Source: Meandrina meandrites (taxonomy: Eukaryota > Cnidaria > Anthozoa > Scleractinia > Meandrinidae). Taken from it: DNA of 64,000 bases. A program made the position numbers and the translations under genes. A model generated the notes under the pieces. It saw nothing but the letters and a program-made list of their open reading frames with translations. It did not search any database and was not told the origin of the DNA. Below, piece after piece: positions 11,580 through 20,398 of this stretch (positions are counted from its first letter, which is position 1; every line of letters starts with the position of its first letter). The stretch spans positions 47,364,561 to 47,428,560 of the forward strand of contig OY855904.1 in assembly GCA_963693305.1 (NCBI GenBank). Reading direction: 5' to 3'.

Positions 11580-11852
11580 TTAGAATTTGGATAAAAAGAG
11601 TGTTACGCTCTCGGATTTTAAAACATGAAATCCGCCATTGTTGGAAGTAAAAGACCATTCTCCGTCCAACTTCAGATAGCCGAACGCGAACGATTTCAGC
11701 GCTTCAAAATCGCCAAGCCATTTAATCTTCGTCTTCCCACGGTATTCTTCTCTCATAAGAGGAAAAACAACTGTGTTGGCTTGGCTTTCGCTTCCTAGAG
11801 TTGAAAAATCTTCGCTTGCATTCGAAACACGTGCTTTCGCCATATTGTGCAT
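11580..11852 (-). other. LINE 5' open frame, unknown
   Basis: A 90-residue frame (KTKIKWLGDFEALKSF, YLKLDGEWSF) precedes ORF1 on the same strand. It probably belongs to the 5' part of the LINE. I do not recognise a domain. The GATA repeat begins directly beside it. Confidence 0.3.
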
Positions 11853-11860
11853 ACATTAAT

Positions 11861-11861
11861 C

Positions 11862-11937
<76 letters not shown>
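11861..11937. repeat. (GATA)n microsatellite
   Basis: About 19 copies of GATA without interruption. Confidence 0.95.
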
Positions 11938-11938
<1 letters not shown>

Positions 11939-12271
11939 GTAACATGTAAGTCCAAGAAACCTACTCCAATTTGATACTTTGTGCTTTTTACTCGACGTTT
12001 CGGGCGTCGCGCCCTTTCTCAAGAGTACACAAGCTGATAAGATCGTTATTTGACTAGGAACTGTTTGTTACGTGCCAGCGAAATAATTTAAATTTAAATT
12101 CAACGGTTATATTAGTGCGCGCTTAACATTATGCGCGCGCGTGCAAAAACCTTTTCGACAAAACCTTTAATTATATGTCAAAACTCTGCAAGTATCCACG
12201 ATCGCTACAGTGATCCTCCAATTTGAAACAACGGGAAGCATTGTTCGTGAGACCACTTAACTGAATCGACT

Positions 12272-12312
<41 letters not shown>
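12272..12312. repeat. (GATA)n microsatellite
   Basis: About ten copies of GATA. A small ATACATAGATAC cluster follows near 12421-12440. Confidence 0.9.
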
Positions 12313-14059
12313 TTTTGGAAAAACTTATACTAACGGAAATTGCATATAAACAGGCCTGTTGGATGTAGCGCGCGTTTAAATCTCGTTGCGAAACAAAACT
12401 TAACCGACACGCGCGCTAGCATACATAGATACATAGATACCTTGGCAAATCCTCCTTCTCCAAGATAAGTCCAATTACATGAAGGTTCGGCTGCCACTGT
12501 AAAGGAAATTTAGAAGGTTGACTTTAAAAGAAGCAATGCCAGCATAAATTTTAACTAGATTACTATAAAAAAACGTGTTCAATGGCCTACAGGTTCAATT
12601 GATAGAGCACGAGAAAGCACGTTAAGTTACGCGAAGAGTACCTTGAAGGGCAAACATAACTAGCCTTTAAACTTCTTGTCCATATTTTCATGAGGACAGT
12701 GCTAACTCAAGCATAACGAGAAAGATAAATTGTGGTACTTATGAGACTGTAGACCATGTTTTAAGGTGATTCCACCAAAAAAGAAGTAGTATTTAAGAGC
12801 AATTCTCTATAAAAGTCAAGCAAAGTGGGAAATGAATATTTTTGACTTCGCTTCAATTTTGCATGCAGTTAGATATTCAGGGAAGATGTACAAAAATGCC
12901 CTATTAAAGGTTGCAACTTTATTGTTCCCATGGCATCACCCATTGTTTGATTATACCTCCAAAACTATTTTTTTACTCAGAACCTGTTGTAAATGTGCTA
13001 AATGTAAAGCACTGTTTCTTGAGTCCATTAAGACTTGGAGAAATATAAACCTATTATAATAGTTTACTTTTATGTATTTGACTTTTTATGAAATGAAAGT
13101 GACAATGACTAAACAGTCAATTAACTAGGTACGTTTTCTGTCATTTTAGTTGATGGGTAAAACTGGCTAAACCTTTCCTTGAATTTCTCCAAAAGTACAC
13201 TAGTTCCAGACCGGAAACTAAGCAGGCGGTTTAATCAGATATCTTAGTTTCTAAAGTTGTAAAGATCTCTGTGGGGCGACCTCCATTATGTCTAAGGGCA
13301 GTTAACGAACGAACATATATCGTCGAAATTAACATTTTGTCCACTACCCCCCCCCCCCCCCCAAAAAAAAAAAAAAAACAGAAAAGAAAAGAAAAAAAAA
13401 AACGAAATAAATGAAAGTACCTCTAGTTCCAATAGATGCTAAAGTGAATGTTCGTTTACACTGTTCGCCCATAGATAGATAAAATAGGAAAAGACTTTTA
13501 TTCCTAATACGTGTCATTATAACCAGAACAACTTTAATAATTAATTGGTATTTATTGCTTCATTTTTTGCGTAAATTTCTTTTTATTATGAAAAATAATT
13601 TTTGTAGAGGGATTTAAAATGTAGATTGGTAAATAGTATTTCTCTTAAAATGGTTTTAAAAAATTACTGCTTAGTTATATTCGCAACCCAGACGGAGATA
13701 TGTTAAATCGAAAAGTAGTTAATCAAATTTGTTAGCGGTTGGTATTCAAGTTAGAGTTTTTTTTTTGCAAACCGGAAGTCATTTTATCAGAGATCGTTCA
13801 AAGGTTTCATAAAAAGCGGTGCGCGTGGGAACGATTTTCTGGAAGATTACCCTGAGGGTCTACAGTAACCTTTAGTACGTGTGCACCCGAGATCTTGACT
13901 ACAATACCCCCGTAGAATTCTGCAAACGTTTAAGCCCCGTGTTTTTCATAGAGCACGGCACCCCACATTTAACTTCCAACTAGACCTGAGACAGCAAAGA
14001 ATAGATACAGGTGTATAGAAAATAAATCAAACGTCATGAATCGAACTTAAATTAAGGGA
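12313..14059. other. Non-coding stretch left of element 1
   Basis: No supported gene. It contains a C14 tract followed by an A-rich run at about 13347-13403, a TACGTGTGCACC(C/T)GAGATCTTGAC block and a GCCCCGTGTTTTTCATAGAGCACGGC block near 13876-13970 that recur at about 33590 and 35210, and the insertion site of element 1. The short open frame at 12832-13059 shows no recognisable domain. Confidence 0.6.
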
Positions 14060-14064
14060 AATGT
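14060..14064. repeat. Left target site duplication of element 1 (AATGT)
   Basis: AATGT directly precedes the left AGTAGT terminus and the same five bases follow the right ACTACT terminus at 29989-29993. A short duplication of this size fits a retroviral-type integrase. Confidence 0.8.
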
Positions 14065-14272
14065 AGTAGTATAGTCGGTATTAAACAAATACCACTTTGG
14101 GTGCACCTAAATTTTTTAACCTCTTCACGAGACTAGTAGTCAGGGACCAAAGCCAAACCATGCTCACATAGCTCGCATGGTTCAGCTTTGGTCCCTGACT
14201 ATAGTCTCGTAAAGAGGTTAAATAATTTAGGTTTACCAAAGATAGTATTTGTTTAATACCGACTATACTACT
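14065..14272. repeat. 208-bp self-complementary hairpin at left terminus
   Basis: The outer 208 bp fold on themselves: AGTAGTATAGTCGGTATTAA at the start pairs with TTAATACCGACTATACTACT at the end, and the middle arms (GAGACTA..AGTCAGGGACCAAAG / CTTTGGTCCCTGACT..) pair around a loop near 14160-14175. A few mismatches give bubbles near GGTGCAC/GTTTACC. A hairpin end could allow terminal priming or mark integrase sites; that is inference. Confidence 0.85.
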
Positions 14273-14374
14273 AAGGAAATAAAAGGGTATTCACACCCAC
14301 CGACTATACTACTAAAGAAATAAAACCCCAGGCGGGGACAAGCAATTAGAGAATTGACACCGTGCAGTATAAAA
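14065..14374 (+). repeat. Left terminal inverted repeat of element 1
   Basis: It is 310 bp and nearly identical to the reverse complement of 29679-29988; I found one clear mismatch (an A/T difference near 14224). It contains three copies of the AGTAGTATAGTCGG motif: at the outer end, inverted at about 14259-14272, and inverted again at about 14300-14313. Confidence 0.92.
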
Positions 14375-14434
14375 GTTTTCCAATTAGAGAATTGCCAACT
14401 TAAGATTATAATAATTTTTTCTACATAATATACA

Positions 14435-17400
14435 ATGGACAAAATAGACTTCGAATCATTGGAAAATGTCGACCTCGAATCACTTGAAGAAGAACTTGCA
14501 AAAATAGACCCCGCAGAACTGCGCTATTTATCGCAACTTCTTTCAGAAAACGTGCCCGCAGTTAAAAAGATAATAAGGAATGTGCTGGAAGAACCAATTC
14601 CAGAAACCACAAAGAAGCGATTAAAACCGCCTTTACAACCAAAACCTTTCCAACCAATACCACCCCCGAGAAACAGGAACAGAAGACAACAACTTCTAAG
14701 ACAATTCGATCCCATTCAACCGAATAACGTAAGAAATGTGACAGACTACCAGAATGAGATTCTGAATCTGTACGAAGCCTCAAAATTCGAGGGTGAAGAG
14801 AGCAACGGGAGGCGGTACAAGAGATGGCGCATCATAAAAGATCTGAATAAAGACCTCACACCAAGGTTTATGGAAAAAATAAGAGAGAACGTGAGGACAT
14901 CATTTTACATGAGGCACACTTATTCATATATGTTACGTAACATTGAAGACGGCACCATAATTTTCTACTACCAAAACAAAGGCTCGCCTTGGATGAACAC
15001 ATATGGAGAAGCGGAGAATTGGTTAAGTAATAGGGAGGCTGTACGTCTGGATGCGGATAGTATCGAAAGACCAAACACAAAGTGGATCTTTGAGGGTCAT
15101 TTTAATGCAGATGTGAAGGTTGTGCTTGACCGTCAACCACTGATGGGAACAGGCCCATTACCAGACTGGCTACGCAACCTCGCACATAGTCGTTCAATGG
15201 TGGCACTGGATACCTATAGAGATAACATGTGTCTATGGCGTTGTATTGCTGTACACAAAGGAGCTAGACCAGATCGAAGCACAAAAGCGGCGCAAGGTCT
15301 AGCTAAGAGTTTTTTCAAACTCAGGAATACGCCGACGGATTGTGTAAAAACCTCACTGGATGAATTGGAAAAGGTAGAAATGCATCTGAATAAGGGCACT
15401 GCTTTCTCAGGTTGGTTGGGAATAAGGGTATATGTACCAGAGCGTATAGATGAAAAAGAAGTTGTATGGCATCTAGCAAGAAATCCGGCGTCGAAGTTAA
15501 AAAACATAATGACAATCGGTATTTTTGGAAAGCACGCGTTCTTAATAAAAGATATTGCAAAGTTAGCGAAAACTTATGCATGCATCCACTGCAAAACAAG
15601 ATTCACCCAATCCATCAGTCTTCAACGTCACGCAGAAAGATGTGTCCAAGGTAAAACAGTAATAGATTGTCCAGGAGAAAAGGTCGAAGCACCACAGACA
15701 GCTTATGAGAAAGCATTTTATCCGAAGCATCAAGCCTCAAAAGAATCAATTCAGTGGCTTGAGTACGTAGCAAAACACTGGAAAACCCCCATTCACCATG
15801 CAATGTCAGGACACGGAGGAGAGCGTTGGATAGAGAAAAGACCAGTTGATGGCTACAACCATGAGAAAAAGCTTGTGTTACAGTATCACGGGTGCCACTG
15901 GCACGGTTGTCCAAAATGTCACCCTGACCGTAACAAAATAATTGAACGTGGTGGCAAAACAAGAGAAGATCTCTTCCAAGCAACAAAGAGACGTACAGCT
16001 TATCTCAGAAAGGCTGGCTACACGGTAATAGAGTGTTGGGCATGTGAAGTCGGAGACAAATATGTTGAACAACTACCAGAAGCCCAAAGAAAAAGTTACC
16101 CACACGCTATTTTGTATGATTTCGAGGCGTACGGAGACAGCAATCAGCGGAAGGAGCCGACGTCAACGCTCACAATCGAGAACGCACACGTTCCAATCTC
16201 AGTGAGCATCGGTGACACTCTTGAAAGAGAGCCAACCCATATCTGTGAAAAAGATCCAGCAGAGCTGGTCCGCAAGTTTATGGAAGAGCTGGAGAGACGT
16301 GGTAAAAACATAAGAACAAAAGTAAGAGATGAGTTTATGCCAGCTGACGTAAACCTGATACCAAAAGATCAGAGGAAAAAAATAGAAGAATGGTGCGACC
16401 AGGTCCCAGCACTGGGCTTCAACTCCGGTACTTACGATCTCAATCTAATAAAAAAGTACTTCGCAGAAAAACTTGCAGGCACAACCAACAAAGTCAGAGT
16501 AGCAAAGCACGGAAACAAAATCATGTTCTTACTCACTTCAGGCTTCCGTTTCCTTGACATAATCAACTACCTTGCCCCAGGAACCAGCTACGAGAAATGG
16601 GTAAAGGCCTACGAGTGCAAGACAACGAAATCATGGTTCCCATACGAGTGGTTTGACAGACCAGAAAAGCTGGATTACCCAGGATTGCCGGATTACCCAC
16701 ATTGGTACTCAAAGTTGAAAGACGAATTCACACTGAAACTGTCAGAATGGAAAGCCTGTAAACAAACGTTCCGAGAAAAGGGAATGAAAACCTTCAAAGA
16801 CTGGGTGCGTTACTACAATAATCTCGATGTGGCACCCGGACTTGAGGCTCTGGAAAAGATGAGAAACTTCTACACAGAGAAGGGAATCGATATAATGAAA
16901 GACGCTGTCAGCATCCCAGGTGTGAGCTTACACTACCTTCTAAGGGGAGCTATTGAGCGTAATGCGGATCTTTACAGCCCAAGCAAAGAAGCATACGATA
17001 TGCTGAAAGAAGCAGTTGTCGGAGGCCCAAGCCTCGTTTTCACAAGATACCATGAAGTTGGAAAAACAAGAATAAGATCACATCAAATAGCAGAACCAAA
17101 ACTTTGTCAAAACATCCTCGGATATGACGCTAACGCCCTGTATCTCTCAACCATGCTCAGAGAAATGCCTTGCGGAAAAGAAAGGGTTGTTCACTACACA
17201 GGTGAGTACCAAACAGATGGGGCTCCAGTACTAACGCACAGGCTCAAAGAAAGAAGCTGGTTCGGATATGCTGAAATAGACATTGAGATTCCGAAACACT
17301 TACACAAAAAGTTCGAGGAAATGTGTCCGTTCTTTCACAACAAAGCGGTGCCAGTCAAAGTTGTGCCCGAGCATATGCTCAAATACTTGCGTGCTACAGG

Positions 17401-18379
17401 AAGAAAACGCGGAGAAGACAAGAAACTCATGGGAACGTTGTCAGCACAGAAAATTCTTGTGTACGCTCCTCTACTGCTCTGGTACGTGAATCACGGGGCA
17501 GTTATCAAAAGGGTTTATCGGACAATTGACTACAAGCCGGCCAAAATCTTCCCCTGGTTTGTGAAACAAGTAACGGAGGCGCGCCGGACAGGAGATAAGG
17601 AAAAAAGCAAAGCACTGCTGGCTGAGGTGTTCAAACTGTTGGGAAACAGCGGGTACGGAAAGCTCATCGAAGCCTTGGAACGACAAAAAAATGTCATTTA
17701 CACAAAAGATGAGAAGGTAGTTGACAGAGCTCTGAGAAGTGCATACTATTCAGATCTTGATGAGATTGGAGAGGCGTATGAGTTAGAAAGCCGGAAGCCA
17801 CGGATTACAATAAGAAGACCGTTTCAGATCGGAATCGCTGTCTATCAGCTGGCAAAGCTGAGGATGTTGGAATTCTATTACGACTTCCTTGACAGGTACT
17901 TTGACAGAAAAGATTTTGAGCTGATACAGATGGACACTGACAGCAACTACTTGGCAATCTCCGGCAAGAAACTCGAAGACATTGTACGACCAGAGATGAA
18001 AGCAGAATTCGAAGCGCAAAAAAAGAATTGGCTGGCTTGGGACAAGTGGAGTGGGAGAACACCTGGTCTGTTTAAGCTGGAATGTGAGGGGGATAGGATG
18101 ATTGCACTCTGCTCCAAATGCTACTATATAGACGACCGAGGGGAAAAAAAGAAGTTCAGTACAAAGGGAATGTCAAAGAAGCAAAACAATATAAACTGGC
18201 ATCGTTTCAAAACAGCGCTGGAAGGACACCATGATATGGCAACAAACAGAGGGTTTCGGATGCGGGATGGGAATATAGTAACTTACGAACAGGAGAAGCT
18301 GGGGTTGAGTGCATATTATGACAAACGATGGGTACTGCCCGACGGCATACACACCGAACCAATCGAATATCACTATTAG
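14435..18379 (+). CDS. polB: Protein-primed-type DNA polymerase B with zinc finger and endonuclease-like domain
   Basis: 1314 residues, intact. It would replicate the linear element. A C2H2-like finger (C-x2-C ... H-x4-C, CIHCKTRF..LQRHAERC) lies near residues 383-404. A PD-(D/E)XK/VSR-like segment follows (VDGYNHEKK, LQYHGCHWHGCPKC, GYTVIECWACE; about 470-535). Exonuclease motifs are YDFEAYGD (~561), FNSGTYDLN and YYNNLDVAPG. Polymerase motifs are GYDANALYLS (~896), LLGNSGYGK (~1068) and the catalytic DTDS (~1167). The region near residue 265 (DNMCLWRCIAVHKGA) is typical of Polinton polymerases. The start ATG follows an A/T-rich ATAATATACA box. The stop overlaps the integrase stop tail to tail. 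Confidence 0.95.
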   Translation: MDKIDFESLENVDLESLEEELAKIDPAELRYLSQLLSENVPAVKKIIRNVLEEPIPETTKKRLKPPLQPKPFQPIPPPRNRNRRQQLLRQFDPIQPNNVRNVTDYQNEILNLYEASKFEGEESNGRRYKRWRIIKDLNKDLTPRFMEKIRENVRTSFYMRHTYSYMLRNIEDGTIIFYYQNKGSPWMNTYGEAENWLSNREAVRLDADSIERPNTKWIFEGHFNADVKVVLDRQPLMGTGPLPDWLRNLAHSRSMVALDTYRDNMCLWRCIAVHKGARPDRSTKAAQGLAKSFFKLRNTPTDCVKTSLDELEKVEMHLNKGTAFSGWLGIRVYVPERIDEKEVVWHLARNPASKLKNIMTIGIFGKHAFLIKDIAKLAKTYACIHCKTRFTQSISLQRHAERCVQGKTVIDCPGEKVEAPQTAYEKAFYPKHQASKESIQWLEYVAKHWKTPIHHAMSGHGGERWIEKRPVDGYNHEKKLVLQYHGCHWHGCPKCHPDRNKIIERGGKTREDLFQATKRRTAYLRKAGYTVIECWACEVGDKYVEQLPEAQRKSYPHAILYDFEAYGDSNQRKEPTSTLTIENAHVPISVSIGDTLEREPTHICEKDPAELVRKFMEELERRGKNIRTKVRDEFMPADVNLIPKDQRKKIEEWCDQVPALGFNSGTYDLNLIKKYFAEKLAGTTNKVRVAKHGNKIMFLLTSGFRFLDIINYLAPGTSYEKWVKAYECKTTKSWFPYEWFDRPEKLDYPGLPDYPHWYSKLKDEFTLKLSEWKACKQTFREKGMKTFKDWVRYYNNLDVAPGLEALEKMRNFYTEKGIDIMKDAVSIPGVSLHYLLRGAIERNADLYSPSKEAYDMLKEAVVGGPSLVFTRYHEVGKTRIRSHQIAEPKLCQNILGYDANALYLSTMLREMPCGKERVVHYTGEYQTDGAPVLTHRLKERSWFGYAEIDIEIPKHLHKKFEEMCPFFHNKAVPVKVVPEHMLKYLRATGRKRGEDKKLMGTLSAQKILVYAPLLLWYVNHGAVIKRVYRTIDYKPAKIFPWFVKQVTEARRTGDKEKSKALLAEVFKLLGNSGYGKLIEALERQKNVIYTKDEKVVDRALRSAYYSDLDEIGEAYELESRKPRITIRRPFQIGIAVYQLAKLRMLEFYYDFLDRYFDRKDFELIQMDTDSNYLAISGKKLEDIVRPEMKAEFEAQKKNWLAWDKWSGRTPGLFKLECEGDRMIALCSKCYYIDDRGEKKKFSTKGMSKKQNNINWHRFKTALEGHHDMATNRGFRMRDGNIVTYEQEKLGLSAYYDKRWVLPDGIHTEPIEYHY

Positions 18380-19365
18380 TTCACATTAGCTGGAGGTAAT
18401 TCTGTGTTGGGAGGTACAACTAGTAGTTCTTCGCGTACAAAGCCACGTTTAGGTCCGTCAGCTAAATAGTAGAGAACAGGCTGATTTGGTTTGGCAAAAG
18501 AACGTTCAATATTATAAACATCCAAGGACCAGATTGGATCAGTCGCTCTTTTAAAACCTCCTTCAAGCTCACCAGGTTGGTATAAATACCGAACATTTAC
18601 AAGAGAGGGGAGCTTTTTTTCATTCAAACCAACAGGTCTCAAATATTTAGTTGCTGGTTCAGAAATTACAACCTTTTCTTTTATTGCGACAGAGGGTTTC
18701 ATACCAATCAGTCGAGTGACTTGGTTGTTCAGAGCAGAAACAACTTTGGGAAGCCTTTTTACCCATGTCCGAGAACGCAAACCCTCGTTGCTACGCATTT
18801 CAACGGCGTACTGGTACCCAAACAAACGCTCAGCCAAGGTACGATTGAAACGTTCGACAATAGCTTGGTCTCTGTGAATTTCAGGGTGGCCGCGTCTGAT
18901 AGAAGTTTTGTGCTTCTCCATTTCTTTGGTAACAGCACCCATAAATTCACGCCCAGGATCAACCTGCAGCATCTGCGGCCATTTCAGAGGTCCCCGCGCG
19001 TAAATTGTCTTAAAAGCTTCAGCAACCTCATCAGAGTTTTTGGAGGTTAAGGGTTCAGCTTCTTTGAATCTGCCGGCAATATCAACAACGGTAAGCGCGT
19101 ATTTGTAAGTGCTACGGCCTACTTTGTCATGTGGCAGGAAAAGAAGATCTGCCTGATGCACTTTGTTGGGTAAGGACACATCAAACTTTGGCCGAGGAAT
19201 GTAGCGTGGAGCAGGGAGATAGATTTGCCAGTGCGCTTGTTTGAACAACCATTCTTTGGCAACAACTTCAGGAACATTTACAGCGTCCGCTAATTTTTTA
19301 ATGGCGGAGATACCTTTCCAGTAACCCTGTGGACTGTAGTAACGCCGCTCCAGTTTTCTTTCCAT
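18376..19365 (-). CDS. Retroviral-type (rve) integrase
   Basis: 329 residues, intact. The catalytic triad is visible: D in HQADLLFLP (73), D in LQVDPGREF (136) and E in AIVERFNRT (171), 34 residues after the second D. It would insert the element and generate the short target duplication. The C-terminus (VREELLVVPPN) has no chromodomain, unlike the integrase of element 2. Its 3' end overlaps the polymerase stop by 4 bp, and its start faces the next gene's start across about 30 bp. The N-terminal part (res 1-60) may hold a DNA-binding helix bundle. Confidence 0.93.
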   Translation of the reverse strand: MERKLERRYYSPQGYWKGISAIKKLADAVNVPEVVAKEWLFKQAHWQIYLPAPRYIPRPKFDVSLPNKVHQADLLFLPHDKVGRSTYKYALTVVDIAGRFKEAEPLTSKNSDEVAEAFKTIYARGPLKWPQMLQVDPGREFMGAVTKEMEKHKTSIRRGHPEIHRDQAIVERFNRTLAERLFGYQYAVEMRSNEGLRSRTWVKRLPKVVSALNNQVTRLIGMKPSVAIKEKVVISEPATKYLRPVGLNEKKLPSLVNVRYLYQPGELEGGFKRATDPIWSLDVYNIERSFAKPNQPVLYYLADGPKRGFVREELLVVPPNTELPPANVN

Positions 19366-19393
19366 TTAAATAATTATGCGCGGACATATATAC

Positions 19394-19867
19394 ATGGATA
19401 CAAAACTTCGCGTACATTACCGCGAACAACTGAAAAAAATGTTGTTGGAAAAGCAGGAAGCGTTAATAAAAGAAATCGTGCCGAAAAGAGACTCACACGA
19501 TCATTACGAGTGGGAATTCTACCCTGAGCCCGAAGAGATGAGCCACCCTCCCAAACCAAAATTATGGTATTTACTTGTGGTACTAAAAAAAACCGGCATT
19601 TCTTTAGAACAGGTCGGTGACGAAATGGGGCTAACCTTTTTGGGTAATGTCATTCACCAGTTTAAGCTGTCGAATACTGGCTCGTGTAACTACGTTTGTT
19701 TTTTATACAACTATTTTCAAAAGATCTCACATGACGATTGGCCGGCTAAAAACGCAGTACTGGAAAAACTCACGAAAAGTTTACCGAAGATGAAACAAAC
19801 CAGAAATAAAGCCAAAAAAAGTTTCAACAAATGGTGGTTGGTTGCAACTAAACAGCAGTTGACTTAG
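19394..19867 (+). CDS. Small protein, possibly death-domain-like
   Basis: I choose the ATG at 19394, which follows an ACATATATAC box; an in-frame ATG at 19376 is also possible. The product is about 157 residues. The N-terminal third is basic. The segment KTGISLEQVGDEMGL followed about 40 residues later by a DDW...AVLEKLTKSL helix resembles a death-domain fold, where a conserved Trp precedes the last helix. That is a weak pattern match and I treat it as a hypothesis. The C-terminus is very basic (RNKAKKSFNKWW). It ends 20 bp inside the convergent membrane-protein gene. Confidence 0.6.
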   Translation: MDTKLRVHYREQLKKMLLEKQEALIKEIVPKRDSHDHYEWEFYPEPEEMSHPPKPKLWYLLVVLKKTGISLEQVGDEMGLTFLGNVIHQFKLSNTGSCNYVCFLYNYFQKISHDDWPAKNAVLEKLTKSLPKMKQTRNKAKKSFNKWWLVATKQQLT

Positions 19868-20354
19868 ATGTTCTTTTACCATCAACGTGGTTTGAAAAAC
19901 GCAGTTTTGTCTTTGCAGTAGTAAAGCTGTTGTACTTTTTGATAATACCTTTGTACTCACTGTCAGAGATTTCACCATCTTCAAGAGCGGTCGATATGAG
20001 AGAGTTGATTGAGCTGAGCGTTTCTTCAGCCAAAGTTTGTATTTTTTCGTGTTTTTTCGCTTTACGCAGAAAGAATTTGACGGTGACGATGGAGGAGGTT
20101 GACACCAATGAAAACAAGGTGGCAGTTGCGATTAAAGGCCCCCCAACAACAATACCAACCGCAGAAAGAGAAGCAGCCAGCCCAGAGCCTGTAAGAATGG
20201 TAGCAACTCCGCCTGTTAACGCACATACTGTTTGACAACGCGTGTGCCACCGTTTGAATTTGGCTGAGGTTTGGTAGTAATGCACCAACTGGTTTTCTAA
20301 ATTTGTTTTGATCAATTCTATTTCAGCCCGCCTGAATTTTGATGCAGAATCCAT
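19848..20354 (-). CDS. Two-helix membrane protein of unknown function
   Basis: 168 residues. Residues about 45-97 form a long Gly/Ala/Val-rich hydrophobic stretch (GGVATILTGSGLAASL, then VGIVVGGPLIATATLF) that could make a transmembrane hairpin. An amphipathic basic helix and a helical C-terminal segment with DGEISDSEYKGIIKKY follow. The N-terminus is charged and shows no signal peptide. A virion membrane, lysis or host-membrane role is possible; I cannot choose. An ATATATAG box lies just upstream of the ATG. Confidence 0.7.
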   Translation of the reverse strand: MDSASKFRRAEIELIKTNLENQLVHYYQTSAKFKRWHTRCQTVCALTGGVATILTGSGLAASLSAVGIVVGGPLIATATLFSLVSTSSIVTVKFFLRKAKKHEKIQTLAEETLSSINSLISTALEDGEISDSEYKGIIKKYNSFTTAKTKLRFSNHVDGKRTSKSTAV

Positions 20355-20398
20355 TTTTCTATATATGTGTTAAAAAATAATTCGTGGGGTGTGGGTTA

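Larger units (their letters stand above)
5491..11852 (-). mobile_element. L2/CR1-like LINE, interrupted by two insertions
   Basis: On the minus strand, from right to left: an ORF1 region (about 11852-10650) with coiled coil and SGNH-esterase-like motifs, an endonuclease (9766-9139 and 7613-7190) and reverse transcriptase (7183-5491). The endonuclease is split by a 1525-bp DNA transposon with a target duplication, and the ORF1-endonuclease spacer by a repeat-rich insert. The 3' coding end stops at the microsatellite. The ORF1 esterase plus F-A-D-D RT combination is typical of the CR1/L2 group. Confidence 0.82.

Noticed and set aside
12832..13059. 75-codon plus-strand frame
   Set aside because: No domain, AT-rich, not conserved with anything in the window.
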